A stretch of DNA of 6,176 bases from Deltaproteobacteria bacterium (lineage in GTDB: Bacteria > Desulfobacterota > UBA8473), in NCBI GenBank assembly GCA_030621455.1, contig JAUXHQ010000124.1, forward strand, positions 1 through 6,176, in the 5' to 3' direction. This document shows positions 1 to 6,176 of the stretch, in pieces. The notes under the pieces were generated by a model, which saw nothing but the letters and a program-made list of their open reading frames with translations, was not told the origin of the DNA and made no database searches. Both the position numbers and the translations under genes were made by a program. Position 1 is the stretch's first letter, and each line of letters starts with the position of its first letter.

Positions 1-5
1 AATAA

Positions 6-14
6 AGAGGTGAG
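6..14 (+). promoter_or_regulatory. Ribosome binding site of purB, supports the TTG start
   Basis: AGAGGTGAG lies just ahead of the TTG at 17, with its AGGTG core about 4-5 nt from the start codon. It supports TTG as the true start; the first ATG in frame, at 44, would cut off the conserved IPRYTREEM-type N-terminus of the family. A TAA at 3-5 could be the stop of an upstream gene, but too little sequence is present to say. Confidence 0.7.
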
Positions 15-16
15 AC

Positions 17-1309
17 TTGATTCCACGCTATACAAGAGAAGAAATGAGTAGGATATGGGAGGACGAAAACAGGTTCAATAAGTGGCTTAAGGTTGAGGTG
101 CTCGTCTGTGAAGCCCTTGCTGAACTCGGTGAGGTCCCCCCAACGGCCATTAAGAACATTCGGGAAAAGGCCGCATTTGACATAAAGAGGATCGAGGAAA
201 TAGAAAGCGTTACAAAACACGATGTCATTGCATTCCTGACATCCGTGGCGGAAAATGTTGGAGAGGATTCCAGATATATCCACCTGGGCTTGACCTCTTC
301 CGACATCCTGGACACATCGCTGGCCATTATGTTGAGAGAGGCGGCCGATATAATAATCTCTGATTTGGAAGGTCTCCTTTCTTCCCTTGAGAAGAAGGCA
401 TATCAATACAAAGACACTGTCATGGTCGGGAGAACCCATGGTATTCATGCTGAACCGATCACCTTCGGCATGAAGATGGCCATTTGGTACGATGAGACCA
501 CAAGGAATCTCAACAGAATGAGGAAGGCAAAGGATTCCATAAGTTACGGCAAAATATCCGGGGCAGTGGGGACTTTTTCTTTCATACCTCCCTTTGTGGA
601 AGAGTATGTTTGCCAGAGATGTGATTTGAGACCTGCGCCTGTTTCAAGCCAGATTATCCAGAGAGATAGACACGCGGAATACCTTACCACATTGGCCATA
701 ATAGCCAGTTCGATAGATAAGTTTGCAACGGAGATCAGACACTTACAACGCACAGAGGTCTTTGAGGCGGAAGAGTTTTTTTCCGGAGGTCAGAAGGGGT
801 CTTCCGCTATGCCCCACAAACGGAACCCTGTTCTCTCCGAGAACCTATCGGGTCTCGCCAGGGTAGTGAGGGGAAACTCTCTGGCTGCCCTGGAGAACAT
901 GCCTCTATGGCATGAGAGAGACATCAGCCACTCCTCCGGAGAGAGGATAATATTACCGGACAGCACCATAATAGTTGATTTCATGTTAAATAGGTTCACA
1001 GGTATTATGGATGGATTACAGGTATATCCGGAAAACATGCTGAAAAATCTGGATAGAATGAACGGTTTGACATTTTCCCAGGGGCTGCTCTTGGCCTTGG
1101 CGCGAAAAGGTGTAAGTCGTGAGGATGCTTATCAAATAGTCCAGAGAAACGCCATGAGAGTATGGGAGGAAGGTGTTGATTTTCTAGGGCTCGTCTTACA
1201 GGACAAGGCCATAATGAAGATCCTGACCCAAGATGAAGTCGAAGAATGCTTTGACCTGAACCGGTATCTGATACATATAGACGAAATTTTTGAGAGAGTC
1301 TTTGGCTGA
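17..1309 (+). CDS. purB: Adenylosuccinate lyase (PurB)
   Basis: This cytoplasmic fumarase/aspartase-superfamily enzyme removes fumarate from SAICAR to give AICAR and from adenylosuccinate to give AMP, so it serves both IMP synthesis and the AMP branch. The 430-residue product is about the length of the Bacillus subtilis enzyme. Visible family marks are the N-terminal IPRYTREEM, TKHDV with His68, LGLTSSD near 90-96, GRTHGIHAEP with His141 (the usual catalytic histidine position), and the superfamily signature GSSAMPHKRNP at about 261-271. The signature carries the mobile-loop serines 262/263 and Lys268. The HERDISHSS segment further on is also typical. The gene starts with TTG behind a good AGAGGTG site, and no upstream in-frame start is available in the window. 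purS follows after 21 nt, consistent with one transcript. No damage or missing key residue was seen. Naming is secure. Confidence 0.97.
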   Translation: MIPRYTREEMSRIWEDENRFNKWLKVEVLVCEALAELGEVPPTAIKNIREKAAFDIKRIEEIESVTKHDVIAFLTSVAENVGEDSRYIHLGLTSSDILDTSLAIMLREAADIIISDLEGLLSSLEKKAYQYKDTVMVGRTHGIHAEPITFGMKMAIWYDETTRNLNRMRKAKDSISYGKISGAVGTFSFIPPFVEEYVCQRCDLRPAPVSSQIIQRDRHAEYLTTLAIIASSIDKFATEIRHLQRTEVFEAEEFFSGGQKGSSAMPHKRNPVLSENLSGLARVVRGNSLAALENMPLWHERDISHSSGERIILPDSTIIVDFMLNRFTGIMDGLQVYPENMLKNLDRMNGLTFSQGLLLALARKGVSREDAYQIVQRNAMRVWEEGVDFLGLVLQDKAIMKILTQDEVEECFDLNRYLIHIDEIFERVFG

Positions 1310-1315
1310 GGAGAC

Positions 1316-1322
1316 GGAGGAG
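1316..1322 (+). promoter_or_regulatory. Ribosome binding site of purS, supports the TTG start
   Basis: GGAGGAG in the short purB-purS gap ends 8 nt before the TTG at 1331. It is the strongest Shine-Dalgarno match in the window. It settles the TTG as the purS start, because no ATG occurs in frame before the conserved core of this very short protein. Confidence 0.75.
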
Positions 1323-1330
1323 ACTGAAAA

Positions 1331-1576
1331 TTGCTGGCAAGGATATATGTGACGTTAAAGAAGGGTGTGCTGGACCCACAAGGGAAGGCTGTCCAACATT
1401 CCCTGGAGTCACTGGGCTATGATAAGGTAAGAGACGTGAGGTTGGGGAAGTATATGGAGGTTAAACTCGATTACAGCGGGGCAGGCGAGTCCGAGCCCAT
1501 AGTGAGAGAGATGTGTGAAAAGCTGTTAGCCAATCCGGTAATAGAAGATTATCGGTTTGAGATTACCGAAGAGTAA
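1331..1576 (+). CDS. purS: Phosphoribosylformylglycinamidine synthase subunit PurS
   Basis: PurS is the small non-catalytic subunit of three-part FGAM synthase. In characterised systems a PurS dimer bridges PurL and PurQ and is needed for complex assembly and glutamine-dependent activity. The 81-residue product has the usual PurS length. It shows the family pattern: a first beta strand ([10 protein letters not shown], 3-12), the hallmark [10 protein letters not shown] (12-21), a helix to LGY (28-30), VRDVRLGKY (33-41), and the C-terminal [14 protein letters not shown] (65-78). The start is TTG behind a strong GGAGGAG site, and Leu-Ala-Arg-Ile-Tyr-Val follows directly as expected. It sits 21 nt after purB and 25 nt before purQ, followed by purL, so all three FGAM synthase subunits are adjacent and in order. 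Nothing is missing. Confidence 0.96.
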   Translation: MLARIYVTLKKGVLDPQGKAVQHSLESLGYDKVRDVRLGKYMEVKLDYSGAGESEPIVREMCEKLLANPVIEDYRFEITEE

Positions 1577-1592
1577 ACCCTCACAGCCTTCC

Positions 1593-1596
1593 GGAG
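1593..1596 (+). promoter_or_regulatory. Ribosome binding site of purQ, supports the ATG start
   Basis: GGAG (within CCGGAGCACCT) lies 5 nt before the ATG at 1602. This favours that start over the in-frame TTG at 1557, which lies inside purS and would add 15 residues (Arg-Leu-Pro-Lys-Ser...) not expected ahead of the PurQ fold. Confidence 0.6.
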
Positions 1597-1601
1597 CACC
1601 T

Positions 1602-2300
1602 ATGAAATTCGGCGTAATAGTATTTCCCGGGTCGAATTGTGACCATGATTGCTACCATGTGGTAAAACATGTGTTCAAGCAAGATGCAGAGTTCGTTTGG
1701 CACAAAGAGAGTAGATTGGCATCCTATGACTGTCTCATTCTTCCTGGTGGATTTTCCTATGGCGATTATTTGAGACCCGGGGCTATCGGAAAATTCTCTC
1801 CCATAATGAAGGAGGTAAGAAGGTTTGCCTGTGATGGGGGTTTGATCCTCGGGATATGTAATGGTTTTCAAGTTCTCTTAGAAACAGATCTGTTGCCCGG
1901 GGCTATGATGAGGAATAGATCTTTAAAATTCATCTGCAAGGATCTTTACCTCCGGCTGGAAGAAGATGACACCCCCTTTACTAATCGAGGAAGGGTAGGG
2001 GACGTGTTGAAGATGCCTATTGCCCATTTCGATGGTAACTATTTTGTCGATGATAAAACATTGCAGGAACTGGAGGAGAATCATCAAATATTGTTCCGGT
2101 ATTGTGATCATAACGGGGATGTTACCACTGATGCCAACCCCAATGGCGCCCTCCGGAACATAGCCGGGATATGCAACAGAGAAAGGAACATCCTGGGTAT
2201 GATGCCACATCCTGAGAGGTGTTCTGAGAGCATACTGGGGAATGAAGACGGGAGACTCATCTTCGAGTCTATTATCGATTCAGGGGTTGGGATACGCTAA
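1602..2300 (+). CDS. purQ: Phosphoribosylformylglycinamidine synthase glutaminase subunit PurQ
   Basis: PurQ is the class I glutamine amidotransferase subunit of FGAM synthase. It hydrolyses glutamine and passes ammonia to PurL, and in known systems it is active only when docked on PurL/PurS. The 232-residue product begins [14 protein letters not shown], the usual PurQ start. The oxyanion region [15 protein letters not shown] is at about 47-61. The nucleophile is Cys86 in GICNGFQ, and the partner His203 and Glu205 lie in MMPHPER near the C-terminus, so the catalytic triad is complete. NPNG followed by NIAGICN is also typical of the family. I chose ATG 1602, with GGAG 5 nt upstream and the conserved [10 protein letters not shown] directly after it. 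An in-frame TTG at 1557, overlapping purS, would give 247 residues and is less likely. The gene follows purS by 25 nt, then a 79-nt AT-rich gap separates it from purL. Confidence 0.97.
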   Translation: MKFGVIVFPGSNCDHDCYHVVKHVFKQDAEFVWHKESRLASYDCLILPGGFSYGDYLRPGAIGKFSPIMKEVRRFACDGGLILGICNGFQVLLETDLLPGAMMRNRSLKFICKDLYLRLEEDDTPFTNRGRVGDVLKMPIAHFDGNYFVDDKTLQELEENHQILFRYCDHNGDVTTDANPNGALRNIAGICNRERNILGMMPHPERCSESILGNEDGRLIFESIIDSGVGIR

Positions 2301-2309
2301 TAAGATCTT

Positions 2310-2338
2310 TTAAAACAGCTAGATAAGCATACTATTAT
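2310..2338 (+). promoter_or_regulatory. Candidate internal sigma70-type promoter before purL
   Basis: In the AT-rich purQ-purL gap, TTAAAA (2310-2315; 4 of 6 to TTGACA) and TATTAT (2333-2338; 5 of 6 to TATAAT) are separated by exactly 17 nt. Transcription would begin near 2345, leaving a leader of about 35 nt before the purL ATG. Such matches arise easily by chance in AT-rich DNA, so this is only a candidate. It could let purL and purF be expressed separately from purB-purS-purQ. Confidence 0.3.
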
Positions 2339-2379
2339 AAATTAGATTCTATGAAAACAGCATAACCGGGTAACAAGTA

Positions 2380-4593
2380 ATGCGTAACGAGCCAAGAGTC
2401 ACTAAAGAATTGGTCAAAGAGCACGGTTTAACTGAGGAAGAGTATGACAAGATAAAGCTGATTCTAGGAAGAGACCCTAACTATACGGAATTAGGTATTT
2501 TATCCGTTATGTGGAGTGAGCATTGCAGTTACAAAAGCTCTAAGGTCTTTCTGAAGGATCTACCCACCGAAGGGGAACATATCATTCAAGGTCCGGGCGA
2601 GAATGCAGGCATCGTCGATATTGGAGATGGGTTGGCCATTGTCTTTAAGATGGAGAGCCATAATCACCCGTCCTTTATCGAACCCTATCAAGGAGCAGCT
2701 ACAGGTGTAGGAGGGATTTTACGGGATATTTTCACCATGGGGGCCAGACCTGTCGCTTCCCTCAATTCTCTCCGTTTTGGTGCGTTCGATCACCCTAAGA
2801 CCAGGTATCTGCTTAACGGAGTCGTCGCAGGAATAGCGGGCTATGGCAACTGTATGGGTGTACCTACCGTGGGAGGCGAAGTCTACTTCAACGCGTGTTA
2901 CAATGGAAACATACTCGTCAATGTCTTCACTCTGGGATTAATTAAGAAAGAAAAGATATTCAAAGGGGTTGCATATGGGCCAGGGAACCCTGTTATTTAT
3001 GTTGGCTCTAAGACGGGCAGAGATGGTATCCACGGAGCAACCATGGCCTCAGAAGAGTTTGATGAGAAGTCTTCTGAGAGGCGTCCCACGGTTCAGGTTG
3101 GCGACCCTTTCACAGAGAAGCTCTTGCTGGAAGCCTGCCTTGAAGTTATGGACACGGATCATGTGGTGGGGATCCAGGATATGGGCGCTGCGGGTCTGAC
3201 CTGCTCATCTTGCGAGATGGCAAGCAGAGCAGGGACAGGGATAGAGATGGATCTTTCCATGGTTCCGAAACGGGAAGAGGGGATGACCCCGTATGAATTG
3301 ATGTTATCGGAATCTCAAGAGCGGATGCTCCTTGTCGTGAAAAAGGGCCGCGAAAGAGAAGTGACGGAGATATTTGAGAAATGGGACCTCGATGTATCCA
3401 TAGTGGGCAAGGTTACAGATGACGGTATGCTTCGGGTAATCGACAATGGCGTGACGGTCGTAGAGATACCGGCCAGAATTTTAGCTGAAGAATCTCCGGT
3501 CTATATCAGACCTAAAGAGAGGCCCCAATACCTCTCAAAGACAGAAAAATTTTCAATTGACAAGATTCCCGAAGCGGGAAATCATGGAGAGGTTTTGATC
3601 AAGCTCTTGGGGTCCCCGAATATTGCCAGCCAGGAATGGGTGTACAGACAGTATGACCATATGGTACGTACCAACACCGTTGTCCTCCCCGGCTCTGATG
3701 CGGCTGTTATAAGGGTGAAAGGCACGAAGAAGGGCATCGCGCTGACGGTTGATTGTAATAGCCGTTACGCTTACCTTGATCCTTACCTGGGAGGGATGAT
3801 AGCCGTTGCCGAGTCATCGAGGAATTTAGTATGTTCCGGTGCTAAGCCTCTGGCAATAACCGATTGCCTGAACTTTGGTAATCCGGAGAAGCCGGATATA
3901 ATGTGGCAGTTTGACCAATCCACCAGGGGACTGAGTGAGGCGTGTAAAAGATTCAACACACCGGTGGTGGGCGGAAATGTCAGCTTTTACAATGAAACCC
4001 GGGGGGAGGGGGTTCATCCCACACCTACGGTGGCAATGGTCGGCCTTATAACTGATATCGATCTCCATATGACCCAGTGGTTTAAGAGGGACGGCGATCA
4101 GGTGGTATTGCTGGGAAAAAACTGCGGAGAACTGGGAGGCACTGAATACCTTGCGGCTATACATGGCCTGGAGGAGGGACCCCCGCCGAGGGTTGAATTG
4201 GATTTGGAGATATCCGTCCAGGATACCTGTCTTGAGGCTATCCGGGATGGGTTGATCATGTCAGCCCATGATTGTTCGGAAGGCGGTATAGCCGTGGCCC
4301 TGGCAGAGTGCTGCTTCTCGGGACCGAAATCCTGCCATGGCGTGAACGTAAGTATCAGCGGTGACAATATGAGAGGGGACTGCCTTCTTTTCGGTGAATC
4401 TCAGTCGCGGATCATAGTCTCATTGGACGAAGACAGGTTGGGTGATTTGCGTAAGATAGCGGAGAGAAACAATACGCCATTGAGTGTTATTGGAAGAGTG
4501 GGCGGAGACAGGTTGGTAATTAATGACCTCATTGATTGTCCTGTGACCCGGCTTGAACAGGCATGGAGAACGGGCATTGAAGAGAGGCTTTGA
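2380..4593 (+). CDS. purL: Phosphoribosylformylglycinamidine synthase synthetase subunit PurL (small form)
   Basis: PurL is the ATP-dependent catalytic subunit of FGAM synthase: FGAR plus ATP plus ammonia (from PurQ) gives FGAM, ADP and phosphate. The 737 residues match the small PurL of B. subtilis-type systems (about 740), not the roughly 1300-residue fused enzyme of enteric bacteria, in line with separate purS and purQ. The product carries two tandem PurM/AIR-synthase-like halves. Visible marks are [10 protein letters not shown] (29-38), SEHCSYKSS with His48, ESHNHPS with His94 and His96, then [12 protein letters not shown]. Further on are GDPFTEK (241-247), [11 protein letters not shown] from 267 and LSESQERM (309-316). 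The second half has GGNVSFYNE (531-539), SAHDCSEGG (628-636) and FGESQSR (671-677). ATG 2380 is the only nearby start, since an in-frame TAA lies at 2371. Its ribosome site is poor (only GGG near 2368-2370). The purF ATG follows 23 nt after the stop. No frameshift or missing motif is apparent. Confidence 0.97.
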   Translation: MRNEPRVTKELVKEHGLTEEEYDKIKLILGRDPNYTELGILSVMWSEHCSYKSSKVFLKDLPTEGEHIIQGPGENAGIVDIGDGLAIVFKMESHNHPSFIEPYQGAATGVGGILRDIFTMGARPVASLNSLRFGAFDHPKTRYLLNGVVAGIAGYGNCMGVPTVGGEVYFNACYNGNILVNVFTLGLIKKEKIFKGVAYGPGNPVIYVGSKTGRDGIHGATMASEEFDEKSSERRPTVQVGDPFTEKLLLEACLEVMDTDHVVGIQDMGAAGLTCSSCEMASRAGTGIEMDLSMVPKREEGMTPYELMLSESQERMLLVVKKGREREVTEIFEKWDLDVSIVGKVTDDGMLRVIDNGVTVVEIPARILAEESPVYIRPKERPQYLSKTEKFSIDKIPEAGNHGEVLIKLLGSPNIASQEWVYRQYDHMVRTNTVVLPGSDAAVIRVKGTKKGIALTVDCNSRYAYLDPYLGGMIAVAESSRNLVCSGAKPLAITDCLNFGNPEKPDIMWQFDQSTRGLSEACKRFNTPVVGGNVSFYNETRGEGVHPTPTVAMVGLITDIDLHMTQWFKRDGDQVVLLGKNCGELGGTEYLAAIHGLEEGPPPRVELDLEISVQDTCLEAIRDGLIMSAHDCSEGGIAVALAECCFSGPKSCHGVNVSISGDNMRGDCLLFGESQSRIIVSLDEDRLGDLRKIAERNNTPLSVIGRVGGDRLVINDLIDCPVTRLEQAWRTGIEERL

Positions 4594-4605
4594 CGGGCGC
4601 GGATC

Positions 4606-4611
4606 AGGGGA
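4606..4611 (+). promoter_or_regulatory. Ribosome binding site of purF, supports the ATG start
   Basis: AGGGGA ends 5 nt before ATG 4617. The alternative in-frame TTG at 4590, which would overlap the purL stop as TTGA, has GAGAGG only 2 nt ahead of it. That is too close for good initiation, so the ATG is preferred. Confidence 0.6.
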
Positions 4612-4616
4612 CGATA

Positions 4617-6029
4617 ATGTTGGATAAATTGAGAGAAGAATGCGGGGTCTTTGGGGTTTATGGACACCCCGAAGCCTCAAACCTGACCTATCTCGGATTA
4701 CATGCCCTCCAACACAGGGGGCAAGAAAGTGCGGGGATTGTGTCGTCAGACGGGACTATCCTCCGTTCCCACCGCCAGATGGGCATGGTTTCGGATATAT
4801 TTAACCAGGATATATTGGACAAATTGATCGGTTGCAACGCCATAGGTCACGTCCGCTATTCGACGTCGGGCTCCAGTTTACTAAAAAATGTACAGCCGTT
4901 CGTTGTAAGTTACTCTCGGGGGGGTATTGCAGTTGCGCACAACGGGAATTTCGTCAATGCCAAACTCCTGAGAGACAGGCTTGAGGGAAATGGTTCGATC
5001 TTTCAATCTACCATGGACACAGAGATTGTGATCCATCTTCTGGCAGCTTCTCGGGAGTCCTCACTGCTTGATCGTATCGGCGATGCTGTTTCGGCTGTGA
5101 AAGGGGCCTACTCCATGCTATTCCTTACTGAGAACGAGATGATCGCTGTTCGTGATCCGTATGGCTTTCGACCGCTGGTTTTGGGGAGACTTAAAGACGC
5201 CTATGTCGTATCCTCGGAGACGTGCGCCCTCGACTTGATAGAAGCTGAATATATCCGTGAGATTGAACCCGGAGAGGTTGTTCTCATTGACGACAACGGA
5301 CTCACTGCTTATAAACTATTTCCTTCTTTGAACAGGTTCTGTATATTTGAATTAATCTACTTTTCACGCCCTGATAGCACCGTATTCGGACGAAACGTCT
5401 ATACCGCCAGAAAAGAGATGGGGAGACAGTTGGCAAGGGAAAACCCTGTTGATGCTGATATTGTAGTACCTGTTCCGGATTCGGGGATACCTGCTGCTAT
5501 CGGTTATGCTGAGGAATCGGGAATACCTTTTGAAGCTGGACTCATTAGGAGTCATTATGTGGGGAGGACATTTATAGAACCTCGGCAATCCATAAGGCAT
5601 TTTGGCGTAAAACTCAAGCTTAACCCGGTAAAGGGGTTTTTTAAGGGGAAACGGGTGATAATCGTTGATGATTCCATAGTCAGGGGAACAACCTCTCGCA
5701 AGATAATCGATATGGTCCGAAACGCCGGAGCCGCAGAGATCCATGTCCGAATAAGTTCCCCACCTACCGCTTATCCGTGCTTTTATGGTATTGATACCCC
5801 CACCAAAACCGAACTCATTGCCTCTTCCTACACTGTCTCGGAAATCAACGAGTTCCTGACCTCGAATACCCTGGCATACTTGAGTATTGAAGGGCTGAAG
5901 ACATCGATCAAGAACAATGGGCACGAGTTTTGTTCAGCATGTTTTACTGGAGAATACCCCATAGCGCCTCCCATAGACCAAGGCTCGAGACAACTGACCC
6001 TCTTCGAGAAGGAAATCGCTGTAGTCTAA
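4617..6029 (+). CDS. purF: Amidophosphoribosyltransferase (PurF), iron-sulfur type with propeptide
   Basis: PurF catalyses the committed first step, PRPP plus glutamine to 5-phosphoribosylamine, in the cytoplasm, and in known enzymes is feedback-inhibited by purine nucleotides. The 470-residue product (B. subtilis 476) has an N-terminal Ntn-hydrolase glutaminase domain: catalytic Cys9 in EECGVFG, RGQESAGI, GHVRYST (77-83), HNGNF (108-112) and Asp134 in MDTE. A C-terminal phosphoribosyltransferase domain follows, with its PRPP loop VDDSIVRGTTS (350-360). Residues 1-8 (MLDKLREE) must be removed to expose the cysteine, as in B. subtilis, where the propeptide has 11 residues. Cys242, Cys388, Cys439 and Cys442 match the four [4Fe-4S] ligands of the Bacillus enzyme in position and context (PCFYGID, FCSACFTGEYP). 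ATG 4617 was chosen for its AGGGGA site; TTG 4590 would lengthen the propeptide to 17. It is the last gene of the purine cluster here. Confidence 0.97.
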   Translation: MLDKLREECGVFGVYGHPEASNLTYLGLHALQHRGQESAGIVSSDGTILRSHRQMGMVSDIFNQDILDKLIGCNAIGHVRYSTSGSSLLKNVQPFVVSYSRGGIAVAHNGNFVNAKLLRDRLEGNGSIFQSTMDTEIVIHLLAASRESSLLDRIGDAVSAVKGAYSMLFLTENEMIAVRDPYGFRPLVLGRLKDAYVVSSETCALDLIEAEYIREIEPGEVVLIDDNGLTAYKLFPSLNRFCIFELIYFSRPDSTVFGRNVYTARKEMGRQLARENPVDADIVVPVPDSGIPAAIGYAEESGIPFEAGLIRSHYVGRTFIEPRQSIRHFGVKLKLNPVKGFFKGKRVIIVDDSIVRGTTSRKIIDMVRNAGAAEIHVRISSPPTAYPCFYGIDTPTKTELIASSYTVSEINEFLTSNTLAYLSIEGLKTSIKNNGHEFCSACFTGEYPIAPPIDQGSRQLTLFEKEIAVV

Positions 6030-6125
6030 CCCCAATCCATTAGCGGCTTTCCCAACTAAACCAGAAAGACGAGTTTTCAAGTTAAACTTTTGTATACTGA
6101 AGGATCTTGTCGGGTGTTGATTCTT
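6030..6125. other. Intergenic region after purF, no clear terminator
   Basis: These 96 nt hold no GC-rich stem followed by a T run, so no intrinsic terminator can be called. The only symmetry is the short AT-rich palindrome AAGTT-A-AACTT at 6079-6089, too weak for a terminator and of unknown meaning. A TATACT hexamer at 6093-6098 resembles a -10 box but has no good -35 partner. The purine transcript may end by a Rho-type mechanism or continue into the next gene. Confidence 0.4.
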
Positions 6126-6176
6126 ATGAGTTTGTCCGGTGTATTGCGTTTTCTGTTCCTTTTGATTGCTTTGACC
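6126..6176 (+). CDS. Start of an unidentified gene, hydrophobic N-terminus (partial, runs off the window)
   Basis: An open frame with ATG at 6126 reaches the window edge and encodes MSLSGVLRFLFLLIALT. The hydrophobic stretch after Arg8 (FLFLLIAL) looks like the start of a signal peptide or membrane anchor, which would place the product in or beyond the cytoplasmic membrane. GGGTG at 6112-6116 could be its ribosome site, 9 nt upstream. An in-frame GTG at 6114, with AAGGA at 6100-6104 behind it, would add four residues (Met-Leu-Ile-Leu). The frame is open back to a TAA at 6057. With 17 codons no family can be named, and the ORF might not be real. It does not look like a purine enzyme. Confidence 0.4.
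   Translation, partial: MSLSGVLRFLFLLIALT

Noticed and set aside
1005..1412. Minus-strand 135-codon open frame across the purB-purS junction
   Set aside because: It covers coding DNA of two clearly real genes on the other strand, and the translation is low-complexity in look with no family resemblance.
1557..1601. In-frame 15-codon extension of purQ from a TTG inside purS
   Set aside because: The extension simply reads purS codons in another frame, is unlike any PurQ N-terminus, and the ATG at 1602 has its own GGAG site and conserved start.
2351..2365. Four-codon mini-ORF (Met-Lys-Thr-Ala-stop) before purL, considered as a leader peptide
   Set aside because: It has no ribosome site, no regulatory codon run and no attenuator-like stems around it; a chance ATG in AT-rich DNA is enough to explain it.
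4794..4816. Direct repeat GGATATATT within purF
   Set aside because: Two nearby copies encode Asp-Ile-Phe and Asp-Ile-Leu in a conserved-length part of PurF; this is ordinary coding coincidence, not a repeat element.
5364..5924. Minus-strand 186-codon open frame opposite purF
   Set aside because: It lies wholly within the well-conserved PurF coding sequence, shows no recognisable motif, and is best explained as an antisense shadow of purF codons.
6030..6070. Intrinsic terminator directly after purF
   Set aside because: No inverted repeat of useful length with a following T run could be found between the purF stop and 6070.
6074..6098. Sigma70 promoter for the gene after purF (TTTTCA / TATACT)
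   Set aside because: The hexamers are only 13 nt apart, and at about 17 nt spacing no credible -35 exists. The start point near 6105 would also leave the AAGGA site at 6100-6104 outside the transcript.

Overview
The window holds a compact, entirely plus-strand cluster of de novo purine biosynthesis genes: purB, purS, purQ, purL and purF. All are complete and intact, and the first codons of an unrelated-looking gene run off the right edge. No RNA gene, mobile element, CRISPR array or long repeat is visible. I see no undescribed biological system; this is ordinary core metabolism with a few start-codon and intergenic details worth a second look.

Layout: bases 1-16 are only the ribosome binding region of purB. 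purB (17-1309, adenylosuccinate lyase), purS (1331-1576), purQ (1602-2300), purL (2380-4593) and purF (4617-6029) follow. The gaps are 21, 25, 79 and 23 nt. The one loose, AT-rich gap is purQ-purL, where a candidate internal promoter can be drawn. After purF, a 96-nt non-coding stretch without an obvious terminator leads to an ORF starting near 6126. Its first 17 residues look like a signal peptide or membrane anchor.

How the genes work together: PurF commits PRPP to the pathway as phosphoribosylamine (step 1). PurS, PurQ and PurL form the three-subunit FGAM synthase (step 4): PurQ releases ammonia from glutamine, PurL uses it with ATP on FGAR, and PurS bridges them. PurB acts at step 8 (SAICAR to AICAR) and again in making AMP from adenylosuccinate. 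The other pathway genes (purD, N/T, M, E/K, C, H) are not in the window. They may lie upstream, since the window opens directly at purB, or elsewhere.

Organism: this is a bacterium with separate PurS/PurQ/PurL instead of the single long PurL of enteric bacteria. Its PurF is the iron-sulfur, propeptide-bearing Bacillus type. Base composition is moderate, and two genes clearly start with TTG. This gene set occurs in Firmicutes, cyanobacteria, deltaproteobacteria-like lineages and others. The PurQ N-terminus (NCDHDCYHV...FVWHKE) reminds me of deltaproteobacterial or Nitrospirota-type sequences, but that is an impression and the lineage stays open.
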